Source of the DNA: Leptodactylus fallax
Lineage: Eukaryota; Chordata; Amphibia; Anura; Leptodactylidae
Reading direction: 5' to 3'
Assembly: GCA_947044405.1 (NCBI GenBank)
Contig: CAMRHE010000021.1
Span: 10,834,501-10,898,500, forward strand
DNA length: 64,000 nt
Below are positions 24,713 to 35,889 of this stretch, one piece after another (position 1 is the stretch's first letter; every line of letters begins with the position of its first letter). A program made the translations under genes and the position numbers. The notes beneath the pieces are model-generated. The model was not told the origin of the DNA and did no database searches. It saw only the letters and a program-made list of their open reading frames with translations.

Positions 24713-26136
24713 TAAGAGAAATAGCAGGCTGCAAGCCCTGATCAATTGGGCAGAACTTAGATGAACAGCCGAATGGTACTGTTCTCTGCTGTTTCCATAA
24801 CTCCTATAAAAATTAAGGGAAGCAATGGAAACGGCATAGCACAATAAGCTGTGGAGCTACATAAAAAGTACATCTCAGCTGTGGTAAACTGTTTCTGTAG
24901 CTTTCATTCACCTCTGTGGGACTTACAGAACAACATCCACCCATGCCACTTACGCTAGGTTCACACCTGCGTTCGGCTTTCCATTCCTCGAGTCCCGCTT
25001 GGGGACCCAAGAAATGGAAACCTAATCTGCTTAAAAAGCGGTTACCTACAGAAACCCATGGCCCTCATAGACTACAGTGCTTTGCAAAAATATTCGGCCC
25101 CCTTGAACTTTTCACCCTTTGGCCACATTTCAGGCTTCAAACATAAGGATAAAAAATTTTAATTTTTTGGAGAAGAATCAACAAGTGGGACACAATTGTG
25201 AAGTGGAACGAAATTTATTGGATATTTTAAACGTTTGTAAAAAATAAAAAACTGAAAAGTGGGGTGTGCCAAATTATTCGGCTCCCTTAAGTTAATACTT
25301 TGTAGCGCCACCTTTTGCTGCGATTACAGCTGCAAGTCGCTTGGGGTATGTCTCTATCAGTTTTGCACATCGAGAGACTGAAATTTTTGCCCATTCTTCC
25401 TTGGAAAACAACTCGAGCTCAGTGAGGTTGGATGGAGAGTGTTTGAGAATAGCAGTTTTCAGCTCTTTCCACAGATTCTCGATTTGATTCAGGTCTGGAA
25501 TTTGACTTGGCCATTCTAACACCTGGATACGTTTATTTGTGAACCATTCCATTGTAGATTTTGCTTTATGTTTGGGATCATTGACTTGTTGGAAGATAAA
25601 TCTCCGTCCCAGTCTCAGGTCTTTTGCAGACTCCAACAGGTTTTCTTCCAGAATGGTCCTGTATTTGGCTCCATCCATCTTCCCATCAATTTTAACCATC
25701 TTCCCTGTCCCTGCTGAAGAAAAGCAGGCCAAAATCATGATGCTGCCACCACCATGTTTGACACTTTGGATGGTGTGTTCAGGGTGATGAGCTGTGTTGC
25801 TTTTAGGCCAAACATATCGTTTTGCATTGTGGCCAAAAAGTTCGATTTTGGTTTCATCTGACCAGAGCACCTTCTTCCACATGTTTGGTGTGTCTCCCAG
25901 GTGGCTTGTGGCAAACTTTAAACCAGACTTTTTATGGATATCTTTGAGAAATGGCTTTGTTCTTGCCACTCTTCCATAAAGGCCAGATTTGTGCAGTGTA
26001 CGACTGATTGTTGTCCTATGGACAGACTCTCCCACCTCAGCTGTAGATCTCTGCAGTTCATCCAGAGTGATCATGGGCCTCCTGGCTGCATCTCTGATCA
26101 GTCTTCTCCTTGTTTGAGATGAAAGTTTAGAGGGAC

Positions 26137-27109
26137 TGTAAGAGACAGCCAATGTTGTCTTAAGCTTCATTTGTCTGTATAAACTGTTAATGTTGAATGT
26201 ATTTCTGTGATTCTGTTCCTTTAAGACAGCAGCCATTGTAATTGTGACATGATGCTGGAGTGAGACCCCCCCCTTTTATGTCAGCCTGCCTGTTCTGCAG
26301 ACAGAGTGTGAGCAGAGAAGCAGGAAGTGACGAGACAGAGAGCAGCAGCCATCTTGGCAAGTGTTGTATTGAACTGGTGTGGAGATTTTTCTGTACAGCT
26401 AAGCTGTATCTTGGTCCAGAGACAAACAGAGTGTAAAGAGACAACAGGACTAGTGAGTCCACGTGAAAGGAACTGTGCTCAGTGGCTGATCAGTGAGACT
26501 GACATTGTGACTGTGTATTTGGATACCACAGATAGAGACTCGCAGTGCTGTTGATGTACTGGACGGCACCTGCTAAATCCCGCTTTACATCCCAGCTCAG
26601 TGTATGGATTCGGCAGGACTGTCAGTGTGCTGAGTGGAATCTGCTGTTGGATTACATTGCATTCAGTTGGTTTCCCTGTCTGTTAAAGAGGACTTCATTT
26701 CTCCCAAGATCCTGATAACCGTGAGGAGAGGACGCTTCACTATAAAAGAAAGGACCGACTTTGGGCCCCACCGCGCGCTTCTACGGACTGTAAGCGGTCC
26801 ACCTGGACCACTGGGGAAAAGGGGGTGCACCCAAATGTGAAGTCAGGGTCAGTTAGGGATAGTTTTGAGTATATTGTTCATTCAGTGTCCATACTGCAGA
26901 AGTGGACAGAGTAAAAGTAGAAACCATTGCAGAATTTGCCTTGAAATTGTTCATGCTATATTGTATATTTTGCTTGTCTTTAGCCCTGTCATTTTACCTT
27001 TAACTAGCCTTTATTAACTTATAGTAAATATATTTTTTTCTTGAACTACCGCGTGTGCGTTCATTTCTGGTTGCGGAGTCCAAACCACCTGCCTTGCTCT
27101 CGGTTCACA
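26137..27109 (+). mobile_element. Solo LTR, 973 bp, inserted in Tc1 element 2
   Basis: Begins TGTAAGAG and ends GGTTCACA, flanked by a 4-bp duplication GGAC at 26133-26136 and 27110-27113. TG...CA termini, a TATA box near 26741 and an AT-rich 'agtaaatatat' tract near 27024 followed by a GC-richer tail are LTR features in plus orientation. There is no internal region or second LTR, so it is a solo LTR left by LTR-LTR recombination. A 4-bp target fits an ERV or a Gypsy-type element; I cannot decide between them. Small frames over it are not genes. Confidence 0.88.
26740..26748 (+). promoter_or_regulatory. Probable TATA box of the solo LTR
   Basis: 'ctataaaag' lies about 370 bp before the LTR end, preceded by a GC-moderate U3-like region. 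Whether it is active cannot be seen. Confidence 0.5.
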
Positions 27110-27849
27110 GGACGGCCGGGTCTTGGTAGATTTGCATTGGTCTGATACTCCTTCCATTTCAATATGATCGCTTGCACAGTGCTCCTTGGGATGTTTAAAG
27201 TTTGGGAAATCTTTTTGTATCCAAATCTGGCTTTAAACTTCTCCACAACAGTATCACGGACCTGCCTGGTGTGTTCCTTGGTCTTCATGATTCTCTCTGT
27301 GCTTTAAACAGAACCCTGAGACTATCACAGAGCAGGCGCATTTATACGGAGACTTGATTACACACAGGTGGATTATATTTATCATCATCAGTCATTTAGG
27401 ACAACATTGGATCATTCAGAGATCCTCACTGAACTTCTGGAGTGAATTTGCTGCACTGAAAGTAAAGGGGCCGAATAATATTGCACGCCCCACTTTTCAG
27501 TTTTTTATTTTTTACAAAAGTTTAAAATAACCAATAAATTTCGTTCCACTTCACAATTGTGTCCCACTTGTTGTTGATTCTTCACCAAAAAATTTAAATT
27601 TTATATCCTTATGTTTGAAGCCTGAAATGTGGCAAAAGGTTGAAAAGTTCAAGGGGGCCGAATACTTTCGCAAGGCACTGTATAAAGAGGACCGCTGGGT
27701 TTCCGCCTGGTTTCTGCCCGAAAAATGCGAAAAAATGCAAAAAGAAAAGTCCTGCTTGCTGGACTTTTCTCTCCGCATTTTTAAAGCGGAATGGGGAACG
27801 AAATCCCCAAGCGCTCACCGAGAGCAGATGTGAACATGCCTTTAGCTAT

Positions 27850-29134
27850 TTTTGTAAGACCCATGCTGCTTGTCCGGGCCTGTGGTCATAACCGTCATAC
27901 TGTTTTATGGCTAGTCAGTCAGATATAGATAATGCTTGTTACTTGTTAAAGAATTAATAGTAATTGTTGAACCGCTTGTATTATGTTGCACTTTATACTA
28001 ACTTTAGTCTCGCCAGTCATGAGGATAATTGAAGTAGTTTATTATTTATGTCTCTGAGTGTAGTTTGTACAGTATTCAGATAAAATATTGCTGGGAACTG
28101 TAATTATTCTGGGGTTCTTATTTATGTTTCACTCCATGCACCTGCATACTGACTAAGCTGGGATGCTAAGGTGCCAGAAGTTGCAGCATCGTCTTCAGCA
28201 AAACCCTTTTGCTTGTATATAGTAACGTAATCTTCAAGGACATACAATCTAGTTTTGTCCAGGTGCCTATCGCAGACATCTCTACAGGCCAGTACATATT
28301 GTGTCATATAGCAGCCCTGGTCTAAATGTTTGATCCTATATGCGACAGTTATGAGTACTCCATAGAGTACATTTTATTAACAGTGCTGCATGCAAATGAT
28401 GTGTATAGCATTCATGGAATGATCTTTGAAACCAGTTTCTGAACTTCTCGTTCTCAGTAGTCGAAGGCATTCAATGGAAGTAGTCTACTTCATTGTTTAA
28501 TGCTAAACATTTACCAGGCTTTTCTCAAGTGCGCCAGGCAATAACAGTGCTACAGATGTGATTTCCTGGTGATGTCCAGGGAGATGTCCACACCATATGT
28601 ATTACATTTTATGGTAATTTGTCCAATTAATGTATTAGAAGATTTATGATGAGTTACACAGTTAATGGATAGTGTTCAAGATTGTAACCTTATTTTGTAC
28701 CGTTTATCATTCATTTTATTTTATATATTTTTTTGTTGTTATTGGGCTGTTAAAAAACGTGTCACCAATAAGTTCCGCTTCTTCCAGGGTACAGTAAAGG
28801 CAAGATATGTGACCCTTAAAATAACAACAAAATTATGTAATCATGTATAACCAATGGTGGTGTGTGCTACCCTGAATACCTAACGATGCATGCACTAATA
28901 ACAAGTAGAAGTGAATACAATTCAAATCAAAAGTTGGGGTTCTCATAACTTTAGAAATGGACAGCCTAGCTGTCAGAAGGGTTGGTAGGGCATATTCCCC
29001 AGGTGCTGGGTACAGGAGGTACCCCAAAAAGCCTTTTAGTCCAGGTATTGAAATATGGGTTAAGTTACCAGTTCTTTGCACCAAGTGAAGAACGATTTAA
29101 CTACAGCTTTTTCAGGGCCCATTCATAGGGGAGA
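27850..29134. other. Stretch without recognisable gene
   Basis: No motif-bearing frame and no element termini. Confidence 0.55.
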
Positions 29135-29137
29135 TTA

Positions 29138-29470
29138 AGGTCAGTGCCCCATGTGGCGTCACAGAAAAAAAAATGCAGTGTTTTACAGTCACTGCAAGAT
29201 GGTCTAGCGACTCCCATCCACACCTTGCGAAAAAAATACACGCTGCAAACATGCTGGGATTTCCAAAACCATTGCGGTTTTGGAAAACGCAGCATGTCAA
29301 TTATACCTACGAAAAAGCCGGCGGTTTCCCTATAGGTATAATTGAAGCAGAAAGTCCGCAGAGGAAACCTCTGCGGACTTTCTGTGAAAGCACTGCGGGA
29401 AAAAACGTGATTCATTGCTGTCACTGTTTTTCCCGCAGCACTTTTTTGCTGTGGCCCACTTCGTGGGGCC
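29138..29470. mobile_element. Structured MITE, PIF/Harbinger-type
   Basis: Left edge TTAA/TAA near 29135-29138, right TTA at 29471-29473. The edges 'gccccatgtggcg' and 'cttcgtggggcc' are loosely inverted. It contains two strong hairpins, one around 'ccaaaaccattgcggttttgg' (29262-29282) and one pairing 'gcagaaagtccgcagagg' with 'cctctgcggactttctg' (29347-29385). Same family as 61240-61548. Confidence 0.65.
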
Positions 29471-29474
29471 TTAG

Positions 29475-30350
29475 CCTAAATTAGACTAAGTTGTCTGAAA
29501 AGTTTGTGGCCATTAAATTTGATAGGTGGTAGCTATTGAAAACTATCTCATATTACAAAAGTAATTCTAATTAATGCAAAATGCAATCACAGCAGCAACA
29601 AGTGCACTGGACAGAAAAATATACACGCTTGCATAAAGTATGCAAAAAATGTACAATATCTTCCTGTAATATTTCTAGGTTTTTCACACATCTATTCTGT
29701 TTTACTACTGGTAATCATATACATGAGACTATTGTATATCTAATGCAATTAGAATTTGTAAGCAACAGAATAACATTGATTACAGTGATCTCTGGTTTAG
29801 ATTGGATTGAGAGTTACTGACTTTGCATGACAAGGGCCAAGGTTTTTAGCACAAGTTTGGATTCTCATTTCAGTATTAATAGCATGCTTCTTTTTCACAA
29901 TTGATTTCCCCTGGTGATACTGATTCAGTATAATTACTTGCAGAAAACCATGTGTTTATGTCAAATATGTATTATAATTTTCCTTGAAAGAAGTTGGATT
30001 GAGTGCTTAGATTACAAATTAATTGGGTGATTTGCATGTTTATAACATAAACTACTGCAGCTAAAAAATGAATATCACAATGTAATTCTTCCATTGTTTA
30101 TAAGACTATTGCTCATGACCTTAAGGTAATGGTGCATACTGTATATAGACATGAATACATTAAAAGTAAATTTCTAAACCAACAGTTGTATGAAGCTGCT
30201 AAGCATAGGCAGGACTGAGCCAACAACACTAGTGAATAACAATTCCCAAAGCAATGGGACAGAATGCTATTAATTTACTTTCCCTTCAACATAATTGTAA
30301 GATGATACAGCAACCATCAATTTCAACACTATCAACAATAGTGTATTAAA
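29475..30350. other. Stretch without recognisable gene
   Basis: AT-rich, short frames only. Confidence 0.55.
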
Positions 30351-31344
30351 GAGGTTTTCTCGTGAATATAACCATATTTAACATTGTAGACAATTTAAAT
30401 GGCCGCTAACTTTTCAGACAACTTAGTCTCATTTCATAGAGCAAGCGATTCTGATCAAAAATGTACCATATTTTTCGGACTATAAGACGCACTTTTTTCC
30501 CCCAAAATTTGCTATAACGGCAGATGCAGGGTCTGTAAAGATGATGGAAGCCGCTCTGCTGCAGAGCGGTCGCCATAGCTACCAGGTCTCACGCTGTAAT
30601 GTACAGACTCGGAGCTAATGCCCATGATCAGACTCCAGTCTGATCGTGGGCATTACTAATTTAAAGCCCCCCCCTAAAGTAAAAAAGTAGCCCCTAGGGC
30701 CGGTCTCCACCAGCCCCGTACCTTTGAAGTTGCAAGACGGCTCCCATGCGGCGAGATCGCAGGAGCCGACCTGTTTCTGTGACAGCCGGGAGCCTTATGA
30801 AGGCTCCCAGGCTTGTCATAGGAATATTACTATTGCAGCTGGTCTATGATCAGTCTATGACCAACCGCAATAGTAATGTGCAGAATCTCCCATAGACTGC
30901 AATGATTACAGGTTCAAGCCCCCTGGGGGGGAAGTAATAAAATAGTAAAAAAAAAAAAAAATGTTAAAAAAAAATAAACAAAGTTCTAAATCACCCCCCT
31001 TTCCCTAGAATACATATAAAAGAAGAAAATTACTGTGAAACACATACACATTAGGTATCCCTGTGTCCAAAAATGCCCGGTCTACAAAATTATAAAAATA
31101 TTTTTCCTGTACGGTGAACGTCATAGCGGGGAAAGAAAATCAAAAGTGCCGAAGTGCTGTTTTTTTCACTCTTTCACCTTTGATTTGAATAAAAAGTGAT
31201 CTAAGCAATAGACATTCCCCAAAATGGTATAACTAAAAAGTACAGCTGGCCCTGCAAAAAAAGATGCCCTATGCATCCCCGTACAGCGGCAGGGTCACCT
31301 GTCAATGCAGCCTTGCAGCTGTTGCAAACTACAACTCCCATATA

Positions 31345-32813
31345 CAGTGGGGAAAAAAAAGTATTTAGTCAGCCACCAATTGTGCAAGTTCTCCCACTTA
31401 AAAAGATGAGAGAGGCCTGTAATTGACATCATAAGTAGACCTCAACTATGAGAGACAGAATGAGAAAACATACCTAGAAAATCACATTGTCAGTTTTTTT
31501 AAGAATTTATTTGCAAATTATGGTGGAAAATAAGTATTTGGTCACCTACAAAGAAGCAAGATTTCTGGCTCTCACAGACCTGTAACTTCTACTTTAAGAG
31601 GCTCCTCTGTCCTCCACTCATTACCTGTAGTAATGGCTCCTGTTTGAAATTATTATCAGTATAAAAGACATCTGTCCACAGCCTCAAACAGTCACACTCC
31701 AAACTCCACTATGGTGAAGACCAAAGAGCTGTGGAAGGACACCAGAAACAAAATTGTAGAACTGCATCAGGCTGGGAAGACTGAATCTACAATAGGCAAG
31801 CAGCTTGGTGTGAAGAAATCAACTGTGGGAGCAATAATTAGAAAATGGAAGAGATACAAGACCACTGATAATCTCCCTCAATCAGCGGCTCCGCACAAGA
31901 TCTCACCCCGTGGGGTCAAAATGATCACAAGAACGGTGAGCAAAAATCCCAGAACCACACAGGGGGACCTAGTGAATGACCTGCAGAAAGCTGGGACTAA
32001 TGCAACAAAGGCTACCGTCAGTAACACACTACGCCGCCAGGGATCCTGCAGTGCCAGACGTGTCCCCCTGCTTAAGCCAGTACATAATCGGGCCAATCTG
32101 AAGTTTGCTAGAGAGCATTTGGATGTTCCAGAAGAGTATTGGGAGAATGTCATATGGTCAAATGAAACCAAAGTAGAACTGTTTGGTAGAAACACAACTC
32201 GTCATGTTTGGAGGAGAGTGAATGCTGAGTTGCATCCAAAGAACACCATACCCACTGTGAAGCTTGGGGGTGGCAACATCATGCTTTGGGGCTGTTTCTC
32301 TGCAAAGGGACCAGGACGACTGATCTGTGTACATGAAAGAATGAATGGGGCCATGTATTGTGAGATTTTGAGTGCAAACCTCCTTCCATCAGCAAGGGCA
32401 TTGAAGATGAAACGTGGCTGGGTCTTTCAGCATGACAATGATTCTAAGCACACCGCACGGGCAACGAAGGAGTGGCTTCATAAGAAGCATTTCAAGGTCC
32501 TGGAGTGGCCTAGCCAGTCTCCAGATCTCAACCCCATAGAAAACCTTTGGAGGGAGTTGAAAGTCCGTGTTGCCCAGCGACTGCTCCAAAACATCAATGC
32601 TCTAGAGGAAATCTGCATGGAGGAATAGGCCAACATACCAGCAACAGTGTGTGCTAACCTTGTGAAGACAATGTGATTTTCTGGATTTGTTTTCTCATTT
32701 TTTCTCTCGTAGTTGAGGTCTACCTATGATGTCAATTACAGGCCTCTCTCATCTTTTTAAGTGGGAGAACTTGCACAATTGGTGGCTGACTAAATACTTT
32801 TTTTTCCCGACTG
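31345..32813 (+). mobile_element. Tc1/mariner transposon 3
   Basis: TA at 31343-31344 and 32814-32815. The ends 'cagtggggaaaaaaaag' and 'tttttttcccgactg' are inverted, with an inner repeat 'aaaataagtatttggtca' near 31526. It is 1469 bp because about 150 bp at the 3' side, from the last transposase codons into the inner right repeat, are missing: transposase sequence runs at 32670 directly into 'atgtgattttctgga'. The same subfamily, in opposite orientation, is element 5 at 55212. Confidence 0.95.
31711..32670 (+). pseudogene. Tc1 transposase pseudogene (element 3)
   Basis: The ATG at 31711 opens a 305-codon frame with paired-type helix-turn-helix ('[20 protein letters not shown]', residues 26-45), a second DNA-binding domain, and the DDE core. 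Asp242 in 'QHDNDSKH' and Glu277 in '[10 protein letters not shown]' have the DD34E spacing, but the first catalytic position reads 'WSNETK' (Asn151 for Asp). A TAG at 32626-32628 stands where Trp is expected after 'ICMEE'. Recognisable sequence continues to 'CANLVKT' and then meets a deletion. The frame is long and otherwise clean, so the copy is fairly young, but it should be inactive. Confidence 0.94.
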
Positions 32814-32973
32814 TATTAAATATTTTACCATTTTTTGCTTCAAAATTTTTTCCCTATTTTCCTCCTCTAAAACCTAGATGCGTCTTATGGTCCGATGCGT
32901 CTTATAGTCCGAAAAATACGGTAATGCACTTTAATTAGAAATGTGGCTGCTTTCTGCCTGAAAAAACCTCTCT

Positions 32974-33628
32974 AAAGTTCCTGCCACTAGGTGTCTCCCT
33001 AGCTAATTTGCATTTCACTCCTTTCTTACCAGGGAAGTCCGTCAATTGATACAAGATAGAAGCAAGATGTTTGGAGGGGGAGGTACTGTTCTGTCATCAC
33101 ACAGTGAACGCAGAGGGGAGGGGTTGATTGTTCTCACAGCTTGCATACAAGTTGCTCTGTATAAAGGACTGAAGATTCTGCAAATCTCACAGCTTAAAAT
33201 GAAAGAAAAGTCTTCTATGAACTTGTATCTATTTCTGTCTGTGTTTGTTATTACGGATGGAATTTTGTTCACAGACAGCAAGCAGCTTTTCTGACTATGC
33301 TCATAGATTTTTTTTTCTTGTGTTTTAGCTGCTTCACTGTATGTATTTGCCCTGAATTTACAGTCCAGTGATCCTGGATCTGCTATATTATGGTCACTTG
33401 GGCTTTTCACAGCTAACAGTTTGTATAGTTATTCCTGGCAGAATTACATGTAAAACCACTAGTAGCAGTAGTAATGGATAGGGAATGGGGCAGACTGCTC
33501 TTTAGTGTACAGATCCAAAGCCTGAGAAACAAATGTAAAATGTGTCTCAGCCACATTTTGATTATTTGCAGTAGAAAAACTGCTAGAAATCCATGTATGA
33601 AGGCTACCCAGCAAAACCCTGTACATAT
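32974..33628. other. Stretch without recognisable gene
   Basis: The minus-strand frame of 122 codons (33042-33410) and the plus-strand frame of 82 codons have no domain. No element ends. Confidence 0.5.
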
Positions 33629-34383
33629 TTCAAGTTTTCATGAGAACTCAGATACTTTTTAAATATCTACAAGTTAAGCATTTTGAGCATTTTGCAAATA
33701 TAATAATAAATTAAAAAGTTTGCAGATTTTTAAAGATTTTCTGTGACCATCTTAGTGATGACCGTCTTTTGTGGGTTGCCAATGGATACGATCATGAATA
33801 CAGGAACTTTCTATGGTATGGGACTTGGCAAAAACTTATCCATAATATATCATGGCCAGGTTATCAGACTGAGACAATGCCTGCATGAGAAGATAAACTG
33901 ACCAAAATAAGGAAATCATGGCAAAGTTTGTGATAAGTCCCAGACCATAGAAAGCTCCTGCATTCATGATTGTATCAATTGGAAACCAATCAGGACAAAA
34001 GACTGTCACCATTATGATCATTTATTTATTTATTATGGTTACTTATATAGCACCATCATATTCCGCAGCGCTTTACAGACATTGTCAGTCACTGTCCCAT
34101 AGAGGGCTCACAATCTACATTCCCTATCAGTATGTCTTTGGAGTTTGGGAGGAAACCGGAGTACCTGGAGGAAACCCACGCAAACACGGGGAGAATATAC
34201 AAACTCCTTGCAGATGTTGTCCTTGGCAGGATTTGAACCCAGGACTCCAGCGCTGCAATGCTAACCACTGAGCCACCGTGCTGCCCAGATCACTAGAGAA
34301 TTACTTAAAACTCTGAAATTTTTTTTTAATTATTTATAACTATCCACAAATTTAAATATGGTAATGTTAATGGGAAAACCTCT
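33629..34383. mobile_element. Kolobok-type MITE carrying a SINE
   Basis: Right TTAA at 34384-34387 after 'gggaaaacctct'. The interior follows the 4178-4652 element in order: 'gcagatttttaaagattttc', 'gttgccaatggatacgat', 'aagtcccagaccatagaaa', and after the SINE 'ttaaaactctgaaattt'. The left end is decayed ('gttttcatgagaac'). Discounting the SINE it is close to 490 bp. Confidence 0.75.
34021..34287 (-). mobile_element. tRNA-derived SINE
   Basis: On the minus strand the head carries a pol III A box (TGGCTCAGTGG, plus-strand 34265-34275) and B box (GGTTCAAATCC, 34229-34239), the layout of a tRNA-derived SINE. A conserved body follows, and the tail ends 'gctatataagtaacc' with a TAAA repeat. GATCA flanks both sides (34016-34020, 34288-34292). 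The tail 'atatagcaccatcatattcc' matches that of the LINE at 37.5 kb, as expected if SINE and LINE share a reverse transcriptase. Not a tRNA gene: no cloverleaf beyond the boxes. Confidence 0.85.
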
Positions 34384-34389
34384 TTAAGT

Positions 34390-35888
34390 TTTAAGAAATT
34401 AGGTATGAATGTAGGTGGAGTATCAGCTCAGTTCTATGTAGCTGGAAGTCTGTTGTAAAACATTATACATGACCATAGGCAGGATATGAGACACAAAGAC
34501 TTCAACTCTTCCAAAAAAAAATCTGCAAAATATATTACAGAATGTGGCAAACCAGTTTGCTACAGTTTAAGGGTGCACAGAGTCTGTATGTAACGTCATA
34601 GATTCTTCATGCACAGCCATACATGCTCTGTCATACTCTATGTTCAGAAATATTCTCCCCTAGAAGCAGAACAGGAGAGTCTTGAGGAGGTCTCCTTCTT
34701 CGGCTGGATCACTACAAGTAAGGCAGAAACAATTCTGTATGGTGCTGTGTTATATCAAACATATACATTATTACAATAGAAAACTTGTGTATCTCTAAGG
34801 CAGCCCTGCTACGTCTCTGTAATATGACCTTATGCAGTCATAGGTAAAGAAGTCTAGCCTATATCTCATATTGGGACGAATGAAATATGGAACCTACAAG
34901 CAAATGATTCTAATATACAGCAAAGCGCATATATCTTTTAATCCTAGACTATAAACCTGAATTGAGATACCTGATACTGGGTGTTCATGCAAGTCTGTAT
35001 TTTGAGAATGAAAGATCGACTCCAGGCTATATTCATTCACACATCACATCACTTTGAAAAAAATGCTGCATTTCAACTAATTTTAATTTAAAATAATCTG
35101 TGGGGAAAAAAGTGACATCATTGCTACATAAAATTATAGTCTATTAAAAAAAAGGTTTTAACATGATGGAAGTTATATCATAATGAATCTCTGGTAAATC
35201 TATTTAAGATAACTGGACAAATGCCAGTTAGAATGTGTTATAGAACAATTTTGGAAGTAGTTGTAACCCAAAGCTTCACTGTGATCTGTTAGTTGAGTTT
35301 CAGACACTAGTTTGGGAAAATCCTCTAGATTTCAGTATGGCAGTTTATTTTCAACTGAGTTTTGCCGGGAAATCTAGCTAATATAAGAACTGAGTTTCCT
35401 TGCCTAAACTCGGCTGTGTGAAACCAGCCTTAGATCCTTTAATCTATTAGTTTTTACTGCTCTGTGCCCATTATCACTGAATGGTTCTGTAGGCATATGC
35501 AGGGACGTTTGAGGCAACTGATTTTTCTGTACAACAGCTTTGAGGTTTCTCTTTTTAGGTCTGGTTGCTATAATTACTGTCTTCAACACAAGCCTATGGC
35601 TATACTTGGATATTCTTTTTAGTTTCCTTCAGCACTTCAATGAGCAGAAACAAGTAGAAAGTATCTTTCAGTATCTTTCTGCTGTCACTAATCCTAAAAG
35701 ACCAGCATATGGTAGATCATAATACTTCACAGTACTTTATTTTTTGCTACTGCAGAACTTACAATTTTGTTTGCTGTGTAACCTACCATATAATAATCAT
35801 ATGATATCATATTCTCTCATGTTATGTTTCTATAGTTTTTTTAATGTCACTGAGGTGAATGGCAAAGCAATAAAAATAAACTTCTTAA
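34390..35888. other. Stretch without recognisable gene
   Basis: No motif-bearing frame, LTR or TIR found. Confidence 0.55.
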
Positions 35889-35889
35889 A

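Larger units (their letters stand above)
25292..27288 (-). pseudogene. Tc1 transposase pseudogene (element 2), disrupted by LTR
   Basis: Read on the minus strand, the N-terminal part (27288 down to about 27114) gives the first helix-turn-helix and ends at 'PRPGRP'. The C-terminal part (about 26135 down to 25292) resumes at 'SKLSSQTRRR' and runs unbroken to 'AKGGATKY'. The two join in frame once the LTR and one GGAC copy are discounted, so the gene was open at this point when the LTR arrived. In the 314-aa frame that begins inside the LTR, residues 1-33 are LTR-derived. 'WSDETK' keeps the first catalytic Asp (127) and 'PDLNQIENLW' the Glu (253), but 'QQVNDPKH' has Val218 where the second Asp belongs, at the correct DD34E spacing. 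That change alone should abolish catalysis. Confidence 0.95.
25075..27680 (-). mobile_element. Tc1/mariner transposon 2, split by a solo LTR
   Basis: TA duplications at 25073-25074 and 27681-27682. Inverted ends 'cagtgctttgcaaaaat' and 'tttcgcaaggcactg', with inner direct repeats ('ttattcggctccctta' near 25276 and 'ggccgaataatattgc' near 27470), make it an IR/DR Tc1. Without the 973-bp LTR and one duplicated 4-bp target it would be about 1.63 kb, the usual size. Confidence 0.95.
24956..27842. mobile_element. TIR repeat hosting Tc1 element 2
   Basis: Outside the Tc1 ends, the left piece starts 'taggttcacacctgcg' and the right piece ends 'cagatgtgaacatgcctt', an imperfect inverted pair. The left interior has 'cccgcttggggaccc' and the right 'ccccaagcg', again complementary. 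A TAG or TTT-like 3-bp edge suggests a PIF/Harbinger relative. Without the Tc1 the element would be about 280 bp. Confidence 0.6.
30464..32923. mobile_element. TIR DNA element of undetermined class, hosting Tc1 element 3
   Basis: The ends pair over about 28 bp: 'taccatatttttcggac' at the left and 'gtccgaaaaatacggta' at the right, continuing into 'tataagacgca' and its complement. The flanking trinucleotide ATG occurs on both sides (30461-30463 and 32924-32926), a possible 3-bp duplication. The interior outside the Tc1 has a GC palindrome ('atgatcagactccagtctg', 30633-30651) and the AT-rich family seen at 1740 and 40310. No transposase is encoded. Known wording in vertebrate repeats, but I cannot place the superfamily. 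Confidence 0.7.
30355..32973. repeat. Possible Kolobok-type MITE hosting the 30464-32923 element
   Basis: TTAA at about 30351-30354 is followed by 'agaggttttctcg'. About 47 bp after the nested element, 'cgtgcctg'-like DNA ends in 'aaaaaacctctc' followed by TAAA. These could be the two ends of one TTAA element with a decayed right target. The pairing is short, so this is tentative. Confidence 0.35.

Noticed and set aside
25292..26236. A 314-codon frame as an intact Tc1 transposase
   Set aside because: The first 33 codons are solo-LTR sequence, the real N-terminus is 1 kb away, and the second catalytic Asp is Val.
34229..34275. tRNA gene suggested by A and B boxes
   Set aside because: No acceptor stem or anticodon arm; the boxes belong to a SINE head with a flanking duplication and a LINE-like tail.
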